Part shown: piece by piece, positions 50,095 through 60,132 of the stretch | Position numbering within the stretch: the first letter of the stretch is position 1 | How the letters are laid out: each line of letters opens with the position of its first letter | Source: Accumulibacter phosphatis | GTDB lineage: Bacteria; Pseudomonadota; Gammaproteobacteria; Burkholderiales; Rhodocyclaceae | Direction of reading: 5' to 3' | Length of the DNA: 64,000 nucleotides | Assembly (NCBI RefSeq): GCF_000024165.1 | Contig: NC_013194.1 | Coordinates: 4,994,519-5,058,518 of the forward strand | The notes under the pieces: model-generated | Database searches by the model: none | What the model was told of the DNA's origin: nothing | The model's input: the letters and a program-made list of their open reading frames with translations, nothing else | Made by a program: the position numbers and the translations under genes

Positions 50095-51812
50095 AGACAC
50101 CCGACTCGACCAACGATCTGCGCCACAAGCTCAGCAAGGAGCTGGAACGCAAGCGAGCCCTGCTGATCGATCGCCACCCCAATGCCCGCAATTCGCTCCG
50201 CATCATGCTGTCGGCGCTGGGCGTCACCGCCGTGCACAACGCCGGCAGCTCGGCCGAGGTGTTGCGACAGGTCAAGGCCCATCACTTCGATATCATCCTG
50301 TCCGACTACCAGCTCGAGGACGGACGCGATGGCCAGCAACTGCTCGAGGAACTACGCCAGCAGCATCTGGTGGCGCTGACCACCGTCTTCATCATCATTA
50401 CCAGCGAGCGTGCTTATCACAACGTTGTTTCGGTCGCCGAACTGGCACCTGACGACTATCTGATCAAGCCCTTCACGGCCGACGAGTTGCATGGCCGGCT
50501 GATACGCGCACTCTACAAGAAGCATTTTTTTGCTCAGCTCTACGAGCAACTCGATAACGGCGCCTTCAGTGAAGCGCTGACAACCTGTGAAGGCCTGGTT
50601 GCGCAAGAGAGCGGCTTCCTGTTCGACGCCCTGCGCCTGAAGGGAGAAATCCTCAATGCTCTTGGCCGCCATGTCGAAGCAAAGGCGGTGTACGAGCAGG
50701 TGCTCGAACAACGCGTCGTTCCGTGGGCCAAGATGGGCCTGGCCATGGCTTTGCGTGGTCAGCAACAGATGACCGAAGCCCTTGCTGTCGGAGAGTCCCT
50801 GGTCGACGATTTCCCCGAGTTTACGGCGGCCTACGACTTCCTCGCGGAAGTACAGGAAGACATGGGCCAGTCTGCCGAAGCGCAGGAAACCCTGCAACGC
50901 GCAGCGACGATTTCTCCGAACAACTCGTCGCGACAGCGGCTGGTGGGCGACGTGGCGGCACGTAACAACGATTTGCCGGCGGCGGAAAAAGCGTACGGCA
51001 AAGTGCTCGAGCGCCGCCGCGGCTCGTCGCTGAAGAACATCGACGACTACACCAACCTGTCGCGCATCATGGTGGAACGTGGTCACACGGAGGGCGCCAA
51101 GAAGATCAATGATGAACTTCGGCGTGACTGGCGGGGCAACAAGCAAGGTGAGTTGGCCGCACTGGTCATGGAAGGACTGTGCGCCGAGAAGGAGGGCGAT
51201 CCAGCCAAGGCCAAGCGCGCCGTGGAACAAGCTATCCTCCTGCACGAAGCAATCAAGAACGAAGGCGGGGCGGCACCGGTTTCGCAGAATCTGACTCTCG
51301 ACCTGGCGCAGGCGTGTCTGGCGACCGGTAACGAGGCTGCCGCGCAGGAGATCGTTCGCAAGGTAGCCGCCGAAAACCATGAGAACCGAGCCATGATCGC
51401 CCAGGTGCAAAACATCTACACCAAGGCGGGGATGGAACAGAATGGTCAGGAACTCCTCGCGCAGGTCGGACGGGAAATCGTCGAGCTCAACAATCGCGGC
51501 GTGCTGGCAGCACGCAGCGGCGACGTGCAGGGGTCTGTGCAACTGCTGATGGAGGCTGCCGAACGCGTGCCCAACCTCCAGTTTCTGGTCAATGCCACAA
51601 AGGCGATTTTTACCCTGCTCGAAATCAAGGGCTGGGATGCGAACCTGGCCAAACGTGGTCTGCGCTATCTGGAGATGGCGCAGACCAAAGATATCCGCAA
51701 TCCGCGAGTAATTTCGGCGCGCGAGACGTACCAGCGCGTCGCACGCAAGTACGGGGTTCCCATCGTGCCGTTCGGCGCCGCCCGAAACCCCGCCGAGAAG
51801 CCGGGTACCTAA
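50091..51812 (+). CDS. Receiver domain with TPR repeats
   Basis: The 573-residue protein has a receiver domain (about 22-140; phosphate acceptor D72 in IILSDYQLED) followed by TPR-type helices to the C-terminus. No DNA-binding domain is seen, so output is probably through protein contacts. No kinase is adjacent. The start overlaps the MlaA-like stop; its end overlaps the convergent LysR gene end by 4 bp. Confidence 0.85.
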   Translation: MKTPDSTNDLRHKLSKELERKRALLIDRHPNARNSLRIMLSALGVTAVHNAGSSAEVLRQVKAHHFDIILSDYQLEDGRDGQQLLEELRQQHLVALTTVFIIITSERAYHNVVSVAELAPDDYLIKPFTADELHGRLIRALYKKHFFAQLYEQLDNGAFSEALTTCEGLVAQESGFLFDALRLKGEILNALGRHVEAKAVYEQVLEQRVVPWAKMGLAMALRGQQQMTEALAVGESLVDDFPEFTAAYDFLAEVQEDMGQSAEAQETLQRAATISPNNSSRQRLVGDVAARNNDLPAAEKAYGKVLERRRGSSLKNIDDYTNLSRIMVERGHTEGAKKINDELRRDWRGNKQGELAALVMEGLCAEKEGDPAKAKRAVEQAILLHEAIKNEGGAAPVSQNLTLDLAQACLATGNEAAAQEIVRKVAAENHENRAMIAQVQNIYTKAGMEQNGQELLAQVGREIVELNNRGVLAARSGDVQGSVQLLMEAAERVPNLQFLVNATKAIFTLLEIKGWDANLAKRGLRYLEMAQTKDIRNPRVISARETYQRVARKYGVPIVPFGAARNPAEKPGT

Positions 51813-52738
51813 GCGGCTGTGCCCGCTCCCTGGCCGTAGCGGGGCGAGTTGGCGTCAAGCAGCAGGTGGTCGAGAAACGCGCGCGCCGGCAAGGACAGGA
51901 TCTTCGACTTCAGATGCACCGCGCGCCAGGGTTTGCGCAGCGGAAAGCCGTTGATGTCGAGAATGCACAGGCCGCCGCTTGCCGGATCGGCCGGCAAGGC
52001 GTGCCGAGAGAGCACTGCCGGTCCCATACCGCTCGCCACCAGGTCGCAGATCGCCTCGTTGCTGTTGAGCGTCAGCTTGACGTCAAGTTTCAACCCGATC
52101 GCCTGCAGGTGCGTGTCGATCGTGCGGCGGGAACCGGAGCCCACTTCACGGAGAATGAAACGCTCGCCGGCAAGCGCCGCGAGTTCCAACGACTGTCCCG
52201 CGGCCCAGTGACCGAGAGCAGCAATCACCACCAGTTCGTTATCGAGAAACGGGTAGCTGACGACCTCGAGTTCTTCGGGCGGGTACAGCATGATGTAGAG
52301 ATCGTCCTGATTGCCGCGCATGCGCGCGACAAGGCGATCCCGGTCAGTGATTTCCATGGCGATGTCGATCTCCGGAAAGCGCCGACAGAAATTCCCCAGC
52401 ATGCGTGGCAGAAAGTATCGGGCAGTACTCACCAGCGCCACCCGCAGGCGGCCGCGCTGCAAGCCCTTCAGGTCATCGATCACCGATTCGAAGCGGCTCC
52501 AGACGTCGTCCAGCAGCCGTACGGTGTTGAGCATCTCCTCCCCGGCCTGGGTCAGCGCCACCTCGCGGCCTTCCTGGGCGAACAGCGGCAATCCCACGCT
52601 GTCGACGATCTGCCGGACCTGTAGCGAGACTGCCGGCTGCGTCAGGTGCAGCGCCTCGGCCGCCTTGGTGAAACTGCCATGCCGGGCCACGGCCGCAAAA
52701 GTATCGAGTTGGCGGAAGGTGATGCGGCGACGAGGCAT
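51809..52738 (-). CDS. LysR-family regulator (CbbR-like)
   Basis: The 309-residue regulator has an N-terminal winged HTH (TFAAVARHGSFTKAAEALHL) and a periplasmic-binding-type effector domain. Overall it is closest in style to CbbR/CysB-like members, judged from RITFRQLDTFAAVA and the YPPEELEVV segment. It is divergent from the TerB-like gene at 52866 and may control it. No Calvin-cycle gene is nearby. Confidence 0.88.
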   Translation of the reverse strand: MPRRRITFRQLDTFAAVARHGSFTKAAEALHLTQPAVSLQVRQIVDSVGLPLFAQEGREVALTQAGEEMLNTVRLLDDVWSRFESVIDDLKGLQRGRLRVALVSTARYFLPRMLGNFCRRFPEIDIAMEITDRDRLVARMRGNQDDLYIMLYPPEELEVVSYPFLDNELVVIAALGHWAAGQSLELAALAGERFILREVGSGSRRTIDTHLQAIGLKLDVKLTLNSNEAICDLVASGMGPAVLSRHALPADPASGGLCILDINGFPLRKPWRAVHLKSKILSLPARAFLDHLLLDANSPRYGQGAGTAA

Positions 52739-52865
52739 CCATAAGCTCCAGCAAATAGGTTAAGCAAGTTTATATGATTTGACGTAATTCGTCTGCGTGC
52801 GCATAGTTCGCTCGTCGAGCAACAGATGCCGACCGAACCCGTACCAACCACCCCAGGAGAAACAC

Positions 52866-53426
52866 ATGCGTCACTACACCTCGGACAGCACCCAAGCCAT
52901 GGCACGCGTTGTATCTCTCGCCCTGCTCGCCGATGGTGGGCTGGACAACAGCGAGATCCAGGCACTCCAGAAGCACTCGATTCTCGACAATCTGAACATT
53001 GACCCGGAAACCTTCGATCAGGTCATGCATGAGTTCTGCAACGACATCCTGCAGTCGGCCCGCGCTCCCAATGTTGGACAGATCGAGATCGATCGCGAAG
53101 TGATCGATCATCTTCTCGGCGACATTCGCTCGCCTGAACTGCAGAAGGAGGCGCTGCGCGCCATGCTCGACATCGTCAATGCCGATTGGTCCCTCAGCGG
53201 CGGCGAAGCCGTTCTCGTGTCCCAGGCGATGAGCCTCTGGGGACTCGAGTTGCACCACCGGACGCCTGCCGGAGGAAGAACGGATCTGCGTCAGTCGCTG
53301 CACATCGAGCGGCAGGAGCGGCCGCCCGTTGAGGGGTCGGAGAGCGCACTACATGTCGAGCGACTGACCCTGCTGCTGAACTCGAGCGTTAGTGACGCCC
53401 ACCCAGCCCCAGGTAGCTTTCAATGA
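52866..53426 (+). CDS. TerB-like protein, copy 2
   Basis: The first 130 residues closely match the TerB-like protein at 18879 (MHEFCNDILQSARAPNVGQI versus LHEFCNDLLQTARAPNIGQI). The C-terminal 50 residues are different and low in structure. CCAGGAG precedes ATG 52866. Its 3' end overlaps the convergent livF by 38 bp, so the tail may be newly acquired frame. Confidence 0.7.
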   Translation: MRHYTSDSTQAMARVVSLALLADGGLDNSEIQALQKHSILDNLNIDPETFDQVMHEFCNDILQSARAPNVGQIEIDREVIDHLLGDIRSPELQKEALRAMLDIVNADWSLSGGEAVLVSQAMSLWGLELHHRTPAGGRTDLRQSLHIERQERPPVEGSESALHVERLTLLLNSSVSDAHPAPGSFQ

Positions 53427-54147
53427 CCCGGGGATCCGTCAGCAGCTGACGACTGGGCCCTTCCAGTGAGAGTTCGCCGGTTTCCAGAACGTAGCCGTAG
53501 TCGGCGACCTGCAGTGCAGCGCGAGCATTCTGCTCGACGAGCAAGATGGCCACGCCCAGCTTCTTGAGCTGGGTGATCGTGCGGAAGATCTCCTTGATGA
53601 CCAGGGGAGCAAGTCCCAGGCTGGGTTCGTCGAGCAGCAGCAGCCTGGGCTTGGCCATCAGGGCGCGGCCCATCGCGAGCATCTGGCGTTCGCCGCCGGA
53701 AAGCGTGCCGGCCATCTGCTCGCGACGCTCCATCAGGCGGGGAAAGATGTCAAACACCTCGTCGATGGTTTCCAGCTGGTCGCGGTGCCCCGCCCGATAG
53801 CGGTCAAAAGCGCCCAGCAGCAGGTTGTCCCAGACGCTCATTTCGGCGAACAGTTCTCGTTTCTCGGGAACCAGAGTCATTCCCTGGCGCACCAACATCT
53901 CGACACTGCGTCCGGAGCCCTGCCGTTCGCCAAGATAGACGATCTCGCCACGCGCCGGCAGCAGACCGATCAAGGCACAAAGCAGGGTGGTCTTGCCGGC
54001 ACCGTTCGGGCCAATGACGGTGACGATCTCCCCACGGTGCACTTTTAGGGCCAATCCATGCAGTGCGTCGACCTTGCCATAGCTGACCGACAGGCTGCTT
54101 ACCTCGAGCACGACGACCTTTTCACCCGGGTTGTCCAGGGCATTCAT
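53389..54147 (-). CDS. livF: Branched-chain amino acid ABC transporter ATPase LivF
   Basis: The 252-residue ATPase has Walker A GPNGAGKTT, signature LSGGERQM and Walker B LLLLDEPSLGLAP, with the LivF-type end (GPSRQLLTDPRVIESYLG). Start overlaps the livMG stop (ATGA). With livMG, livH and livK it forms a complete importer. Confidence 0.95.
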   Translation of the reverse strand: MNALDNPGEKVVVLEVSSLSVSYGKVDALHGLALKVHRGEIVTVIGPNGAGKTTLLCALIGLLPARGEIVYLGERQGSGRSVEMLVRQGMTLVPEKRELFAEMSVWDNLLLGAFDRYRAGHRDQLETIDEVFDIFPRLMERREQMAGTLSGGERQMLAMGRALMAKPRLLLLDEPSLGLAPLVIKEIFRTITQLKKLGVAILLVEQNARAALQVADYGYVLETGELSLEGPSRQLLTDPRVIESYLGLGGRH

Positions 54148-55916
54148 TCGACACCCCCGAGGTAGGCTTCAACCACCGCCGGATTCCGCTGAATCTCTTC
54201 GGGCAGACCGACGGCGAGTTTCCTGCCAAACTCCATCACCACCACCCGGTCGGCCAGACCCATCACGAAATCCATGTCATGCTCGACCAGCAGGATACCG
54301 ATTCCTTCCGCTCGCAGACGGCGCAACAGATCGGCGAGGGCCTGCTTTTCCAGGTAGCGCAGTCCGGCAGCCGGCTCATCGAGCAGCAGAAGACAGGGAT
54401 CGGCAGCCAGCGCCCGGGCGATCTCGACAAGGCGCTGCCTGCCGAGCGGCAGACTACCGGTGGCCTCGTACATCTGCTCGGCGAGACCACAGCGTTCGAT
54501 CTGCACCGCCGCCTCGCGCAACAGCCGAGCTTCTTCGTGGCGATCGGCACGACAGGCTGCAGCCACGAAACTCTTGCGGCCGCGCAGATGAGCACCAATG
54601 GCGACGTTCTCGATGACGCTCATTCCGGCCAGCAGACGGACGTGCTGAAAGGTCCGGCTCATGCCGAGGCGTGCGATATCTCGCGCCAGCAAGGACTCGA
54701 TGCGCTTGCCGCGAAAGGTCACGGCGCCCGAACTCAGCGGATCGACGCCGGAAATGCCGTTGAACATCGTGCTCTTGCCGGCGCCATTCGGCCCGATCAG
54801 CGCCATCACCTCGCCCGCCCGGACAGTGAAGCTCACCCTGTCGTTGGCCACCAGGCCGCCGAAACGCTTGCTCGCGTCCTTTACCTCGAGGAGCAGGGAA
54901 CCAGACTCCGGAAGCGACCGACGTGCCAGCGGCTGACTGTCGTGGGCGATCACTCGCGCCACCGGCTTTGGAAACCAGCGCATGACGATCGGCCACACGC
55001 CGTCACGGGCGCGCTGGAGCACGAAGATCATGAGCAGCCCGAAAACGATGACCTCGAAGTTGCCGCTCTCCCCAACAAGTCTCGGCAACCAGTCCTGCAG
55101 CCACTGCTTGAGAATCGTGATCAGGCCAGCGCCGACGATCGCCCCCCAGACGTGCGCTACGCCGCCAACCACGGCCATGAACAGGTACTCTATCCCTTGC
55201 GTGAGGGAGAAGGGCGTCGGGTTGACGAAGCGTTGCAGGTGTGCGTACAGCCAACCGGAGACACTGGCGTAGAGAGCGGCTACGGTGAAGATGACGATCT
55301 TCGCGCGCGGTGTGTTGACGCCCATCGCCTCGGCCATCAGCGAGCCCCCGCGCAGAGCGCGGATGGCGCGCCCCTCGCGCGAGTCCAACAGGTTGCGCGT
55401 GGCGAGAACAATCAGCAGCAGAACCGCCCAGATCAAGTAGAAGAATTCACGGCCGGACTTCAGCTCGAGATCGAAGAGCTGAAGCGACGGGATGCCGGTG
55501 ATACCGGTGTGACCACCGAGCGCAGCGAGGTTGCCGAAGAGGTAATAGAGACTGATTCCCCAGGCGATCGTCCCCAGCGGCAGGAAGTGACCGGATAGAC
55601 GCAGCGTCACCAGGCCGAGGGAAACGGCAACCGCGGCCGTGACCAGAAGCCCGGCCGGCAGCGTCAGCCATGGCGACACCCCATGCACCGTAGTCAGGTA
55701 GGCCGATGTGTAGGCGCCAAGACCGACGAAAGCCGCCTGACCAAACGAGGTCAAGCCGCCGACTCCGGTGAGCATGACGAGTCCGAGGGCGACGATCGCA
55801 TAGAGGCCGATGTAGTTGAGCAGCGTCACGTAGAATTCGGGGAGGACCAGCGGCGCAAGCACCAGGGCCGCCATGAACACCAGCAGAAAGTGCATGCCCT
55901 GCGCAGCGCGCTTCAT
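54144..55916 (-). CDS. LivM-LivG fusion: permease plus ATPase
   Basis: The 590-residue protein joins a LivM permease (about 1-310, nine to ten helices, GLGLVMLTGVGGLTSFGQAA-type motif near residue 48) to a LivG ATPase (about 340-590, Walker A GPNGAGKST, SLPLGRQRLVEIARAL). These are usually two genes. Fusion enforces equal amounts and is known in some betaproteobacteria. It overlaps livH and livF by 4 bp each. Confidence 0.94.
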   Translation of the reverse strand: MKRAAQGMHFLLVFMAALVLAPLVLPEFYVTLLNYIGLYAIVALGLVMLTGVGGLTSFGQAAFVGLGAYTSAYLTTVHGVSPWLTLPAGLLVTAAVAVSLGLVTLRLSGHFLPLGTIAWGISLYYLFGNLAALGGHTGITGIPSLQLFDLELKSGREFFYLIWAVLLLIVLATRNLLDSREGRAIRALRGGSLMAEAMGVNTPRAKIVIFTVAALYASVSGWLYAHLQRFVNPTPFSLTQGIEYLFMAVVGGVAHVWGAIVGAGLITILKQWLQDWLPRLVGESGNFEVIVFGLLMIFVLQRARDGVWPIVMRWFPKPVARVIAHDSQPLARRSLPESGSLLLEVKDASKRFGGLVANDRVSFTVRAGEVMALIGPNGAGKSTMFNGISGVDPLSSGAVTFRGKRIESLLARDIARLGMSRTFQHVRLLAGMSVIENVAIGAHLRGRKSFVAAACRADRHEEARLLREAAVQIERCGLAEQMYEATGSLPLGRQRLVEIARALAADPCLLLLDEPAAGLRYLEKQALADLLRRLRAEGIGILLVEHDMDFVMGLADRVVVMEFGRKLAVGLPEEIQRNPAVVEAYLGGVE

Positions 55917-56947
55917 TCCTCCTCCACGTGCCGCGCCTTCAGCGACCGCCAGAGCAGCACCGGGATGATCAAGGTAAAGACGATCACCTCCTTGAAGGCA
56001 CTCGCCCAGAATGACGAGTACGATTCCAGAAGACCGACCAGAATGGCACCGGCGGCCGCCACCGGATAGCTGGCGAGACCGCCGATGATTGCGCCGACAA
56101 AGCCCTTGAGGCCGATCAGGAAACCCGAGTCATAGTAGATGGTCGTGATCGGGGAGATCAGGATTCCTGAGAACGCGCCTATGGATGCCGCCAGGGTGAA
56201 CGAGAGCATGCCCGCCAGCGTTCCCGAGATGCCCATCAGGCGGGCGCCGGTGCGGTTCATCGCCGTCGCCCGCAGCGCCTTGCCGTAGAGGGTGCGTTCG
56301 AAGAACAGATAGAGCACGATTATCAGCACCACGCTCGCGACAACCACCAGGAGTGTCTGGCCCTGGAGCAGCGTATCGCCGATCTCGAAGCTGACGTCGG
56401 TGAAAGACGGCGTGCGTGAGCCCTCCGCCCCAAAGAAGAGGAGACCGATGCCGATCAAGGTGACGTGCACCGCCACCGAGACGATCAGCAGAACCAGCAC
56501 CGACGCCTCGGCAACCGGCTGGTAAGCAAGACGATAGATCATCGGCCCGAGGGGAACCACCAACAGCAACGCCAGCAGCACCTGCACCGGCAAGGGCAGG
56601 GTAGCTGCGGAAATCGCCGCTAGGCCCCCGGCAAGCAGCAGGGGCACGCCGCAGTTGACCAACAGGATCACGGGAATCCGTCTGAACTGACGACGACGCA
56701 TGGCCAGCGATCCCTCGATCGCGGCAATCAGCGTACCGAGCGCCAGCAGCAGCCAGATGGTTCCCGGCAGCTTGCCCGCTTGCAGACTGGCCAAGGTCAG
56801 GGCACCGAAAGCGACAAACTCGCCTTGCGGGATGAAGATCACGCGCGTGACCGCAAAGACGAGGACCAGTGCCAACGCCAGCAACGCATAGATGGCGCCG
56901 TTGGTCAGGCCGTCCTGCCCGAGCAGCAAGGCAATCTGAAGATTCAT
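55913..56947 (-). CDS. livH: Branched-chain amino acid ABC transporter permease LivH
   Basis: This 344-residue permease is somewhat longer than usual (about 300), with an added loop around residues 85-150. It begins with GLTNGAIYALLALALVLVFA, the LivH opening, and has the coupling motif ATAMNRTGARLMGI. The 152 bp between it and livK hold no gene. Confidence 0.93.
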   Translation of the reverse strand: MNLQIALLLGQDGLTNGAIYALLALALVLVFAVTRVIFIPQGEFVAFGALTLASLQAGKLPGTIWLLLALGTLIAAIEGSLAMRRRQFRRIPVILLVNCGVPLLLAGGLAAISAATLPLPVQVLLALLLVVPLGPMIYRLAYQPVAEASVLVLLIVSVAVHVTLIGIGLLFFGAEGSRTPSFTDVSFEIGDTLLQGQTLLVVVASVVLIIVLYLFFERTLYGKALRATAMNRTGARLMGISGTLAGMLSFTLAASIGAFSGILISPITTIYYDSGFLIGLKGFVGAIIGGLASYPVAAAGAILVGLLESYSSFWASAFKEVIVFTLIIPVLLWRSLKARHVEEE

Positions 56948-57099
56948 CAGAAGCGTTCCCGTCGATACCCCGGCCGGCTCACGGCTGGAGGCACCCAGCC
57001 GAAGAGCCAGACGTCGGTATCAGCGGCGATCGGCACGAACTTGCCGGCCTTGGCACGTTCCACTGTCGACCGCGGCGACAAGGGGCGATGGCCGCAATC

Positions 57100-58254
57100 C
57101 TATTGGACGAGCTTCCAGCTGCCGCCATCGATCTTGACCATCACCCGGGAGCGCTGGTCGAAGCCGAGATGGTCCTGCGGACTCATGTTGAAGACGCCGT
57201 GGGCGGCGGTCAGGTTCTTGGTGTTCTCGAGGGCGTCGCGCAGGGCCTTGCGGAACTCTGGCGTCCCCGGCTGCGCCTTTTTCAGGGCCACGGGGACCGC
57301 GTTGACGAGCAGCTTGCCGGCGTCCCAGGCGTGCGCGCCGAAGGTCGAAACCGTGCCCTTGCCATGGGCTGCCTCGTACTTGTCAACGTACTCCAGCGCC
57401 GCCTTCTTGATCGGGTTGCTGTTCGGTAGCTGTGCCGCAACCAGCACGGGGCCGGCAGGCAGAAAGGTGCCTTCACAGTCCTTGCCGCAGACCCGCAGGA
57501 AGTCGGCATTGGCCACCCCGTGCGTCTGGTACATGATGCCCTTGTAGCCCTTTTCCTTCAGTGATTTCTGCGGCAGAGCCGCCGGCGTGCCGGCGCCGCC
57601 GACAAGCACAGCATCCGGTTTGGCGGCGAGTATCTTGAGTACCTGACCGGTGACCGAGGTATCGGTGCGATTGAAGCGTTCGTTGCCGACGATCTGGATC
57701 TTGCGTACCTCGGCAATCTTCGAAAACTCGTTCCACCAGCCTTCGCCATAGGCGTCGGCAAAGCCGATGTAAGCGACCGTCTTGACGTTGTTGTTGGTCA
57801 TGTGCTCGACGATCGCCGTCGCCATCTGGGCATCGTTCTGCGGAGTCTTGAACACCCATGCCCGCTTGGCGTCCATCGGATCGATGATGCGGGCCGACGC
57901 GGCCATGGCAAGCATTGGCGTCTCGGCTTCCGCGACAACGTCGATCATCGCCAGCGAATTGGGCGAGGTCGTCGAGCCGATGATCACGTCCACCTTGTTC
58001 TCGGCGATCAGCTTGCGCGCGTTCTTGACCGCGGTAGTGGTGTCCGAGGCATCGTCGAGGACGATGTAGTTGACCTTCTGGCCGGCTATGGTCGTCGGCA
58101 AGAGCGCAACCGTGTTCTTCTCGGGAATGCCCAGCGACGCCGCCGGACCGGTAGCCGAAAGAGTGACCCCGACGTTGATGTCGGCTTGCGCCGTTGCAGC
58201 ACAGGTGGCCGCCAGAACAGCCAGAACTCCGGCAATGGATAGTCTTGTTTTCAT
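57100..58254 (-). CDS. livK: Periplasmic substrate-binding protein of the Liv transporter
   Basis: The 384-residue protein has a signal peptide (MKTRLSIAGVLAVLAATCAA) and a type I binding fold (INVGVTLSATGPAASLGIPE, VDVIIGSTTSPNSLAM). The ligand may be an amino acid or an aromatic or other acid; the family is broad. It is first in the liv operon. Bases 58255-58531 contain no gene. Confidence 0.9.
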   Translation of the reverse strand: MKTRLSIAGVLAVLAATCAATAQADINVGVTLSATGPAASLGIPEKNTVALLPTTIAGQKVNYIVLDDASDTTTAVKNARKLIAENKVDVIIGSTTSPNSLAMIDVVAEAETPMLAMAASARIIDPMDAKRAWVFKTPQNDAQMATAIVEHMTNNNVKTVAYIGFADAYGEGWWNEFSKIAEVRKIQIVGNERFNRTDTSVTGQVLKILAAKPDAVLVGGAGTPAALPQKSLKEKGYKGIMYQTHGVANADFLRVCGKDCEGTFLPAGPVLVAAQLPNSNPIKKAALEYVDKYEAAHGKGTVSTFGAHAWDAGKLLVNAVPVALKKAQPGTPEFRKALRDALENTKNLTAAHGVFNMSPQDHLGFDQRSRVMVKIDGGSWKLVQ

Positions 58255-58531
58255 GGTCTCCCCCGCTTGATTGATCGGCTTGCCGACACTACCGACGCCG
58301 GTAAACGGCAAGCCATCATTGTGCGGCCGCATTGCCCACGAGACAAGAGCGGTTTCGTGAACCAGGCAATCACTGCGGCGGTTCGTGAAGCTGATGGGCA
58401 CCGCCTCGTCTGAGGTCGTCTCACGCGTCGCGAACGCACCCATCGGACGGGCGACGAAATTTCCGGTCGTCATCCGGCGTTCAGCGTTCGAGACTCCAGC
58501 CGGTTGTTTGAGGCCGGTCCACCCGCCTCGC

Positions 58532-59311
58532 TTAGGCGAACGAGTCGTACGCAAACTTGAGGATAAACACGCCGACGACGCCAAGAAAGGCCTTGCGGAC
58601 GAAGCCGCTACCGTGGCGCAGCGCCAGATGGGTGCCCAGCAGGGAACCGAGGACGTTGCACGTGGCCATCAGAACGGCGAGTACCGGCAAGATGTGGCCG
58701 TTGGGAACGAAGAAACCGAGGGCAGCGAGGTTCGTCGCGACGTTGACCACTTTCGACGCTGCCGAAGCATGCAGGAAGTCGAAACCAAAAAAACGGATGA
58801 ACAGGAAGATCAGGAAGCTGCCGGTTCCCGGTCCGAAGAAGCCATCGTAGAAACCGATGGCACCGCCGAGTATGAGGGCGAACGCGAACTCGCGTCGCCC
58901 CCGGTGCTGAGGTCGGTGCACCGCGCCGAAGTCCTGCCGCGCGAAAGTATACGCGGCGGCACCAATCAGCAAAATCAGGATCAGCGGTCTGAGCATGGCG
59001 ACCGGCAACCAGGCAACCGCCATGGCGCCAAGGTAGGAACACGCAAACGCAGCCATGGCGGCCGGCAGCGTAGTGCGCCAGGGCATCCGGATACGGCGAG
59101 CGTAGCTCCAGGCCGCGTTGCTGGTACCGAAGATGCTGGAGAACTTGTTGGTGCCGAAAAGGGTCGCCGGGCTCTCTTGCGGTAGCGCATTGAACAGGGC
59201 GGGAATCTGGACAAGACCACCACCACCGACCACCGAATCGATGAAGCCGGCAAACAGCGCGGCCACCGCTAGAAGCAGCAACAACGAGTGATCGATGCCG
59301 GCTATCGGCAC
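58532..59311 (-). CDS. TauE/SafE-family permease
   Basis: The 259-residue protein has about eight membrane helices and the family motifs AGFIDSVVGGGGLVQIPAL and GFYDGFFGPGTGSFLIFLF. Members export sulfite, sulfoacetate or similar anions; substrate not known. Start is GTG 59311, next to the tam stop, so they may be one transcript. Confidence 0.88.
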   Translation of the reverse strand: MPIAGIDHSLLLLLAVAALFAGFIDSVVGGGGLVQIPALFNALPQESPATLFGTNKFSSIFGTSNAAWSYARRIRMPWRTTLPAAMAAFACSYLGAMAVAWLPVAMLRPLILILLIGAAAYTFARQDFGAVHRPQHRGRREFAFALILGGAIGFYDGFFGPGTGSFLIFLFIRFFGFDFLHASAASKVVNVATNLAALGFFVPNGHILPVLAVLMATCNVLGSLLGTHLALRHGSGFVRKAFLGVVGVFILKFAYDSFA

Positions 59312-60073
59312 TCAGCGCTGCGCCACGAAGAAGATCCGCTTGAAGGGGAAAAGCGTGCACCCATCGGCACGGCGCGGATAGGCGACGAGCAGCCGGGCCC
59401 GATAGGCCGCAAGAAAGTGCTCAGCGGTCTGCCTGTCGAGGCGGGCGAGGTAGGGCACCAGCGTCGTCCCCTTCATCCACTCGACTATCCCGTCGTCACC
59501 GTCAAGTACCTGGAAATAGGTCGTCTCCCATACGTCCAGGTGACGACAATGCGGCGTCAACAGCGCGTGATACTCGGCTGCCGTCAGAACAGCGCCTTGG
59601 CGGACGCCGTCGAAGGCCGCTTGCCAACCGGGGTCGCCGGCCAACTCGAGCAGGATCCTGTGCGACGGTGCAGCGAAGTTGGCTGGCATCTGCACCGCCA
59701 GCACACCACCGACCGCCAGTTGCTCAACCAGTCGAAGCAGGAGATGCTGGTGATCGCCAAGCCAATGCAGGGCAGCGTTCGAAAAGATGAGGTCGAGCGG
59801 CTGTTCTCCCTGCCAGGCGGCAATGTCGGCCTGCTGCCAGGTAATCGACGACAAGCTGCTGGCCGCCTTGTCGAGCATTGCCGAATCGCTGTCGATTCCG
59901 GTAATCCGTGCCTGTGGCCACTGTCCGGCAAGCAGGCGGGTAACATTACCGGCGCCGCAACCCAGGTCGACGATGTTGTTCGCCGGCTGGCCGACAAGCC
60001 TCGCGAGTAGATCGAGTGCCGGCCGTTGCCGAGCGTCGAGGAATTTCAGGTATTGGTCCGGGTCCCAGTTCAT
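59312..60073 (-). CDS. tam: Trans-aconitate 2-methyltransferase
   Basis: The 253-residue class I SAM methyltransferase begins WDPDQYLKFLDARQRPALDL, the Tam signature, with the SAM loop VDLGCGAGNVTRLL. It methylates trans-aconitate, a by-product that blocks aconitase. ATG 60073 is chosen over a start six codons upstream by family match. Confidence 0.93.
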   Translation of the reverse strand: MNWDPDQYLKFLDARQRPALDLLARLVGQPANNIVDLGCGAGNVTRLLAGQWPQARITGIDSDSAMLDKAASSLSSITWQQADIAAWQGEQPLDLIFSNAALHWLGDHQHLLLRLVEQLAVGGVLAVQMPANFAAPSHRILLELAGDPGWQAAFDGVRQGAVLTAAEYHALLTPHCRHLDVWETTYFQVLDGDDGIVEWMKGTTLVPYLARLDRQTAEHFLAAYRARLLVAYPRRADGCTLFPFKRIFFVAQR

Positions 60074-60132
60074 TGTCGATCCCCTGTTCATCGTCGCGGC
60101 TGCGGACTTCGTCGAGTATGGCCGAGCAGTCG

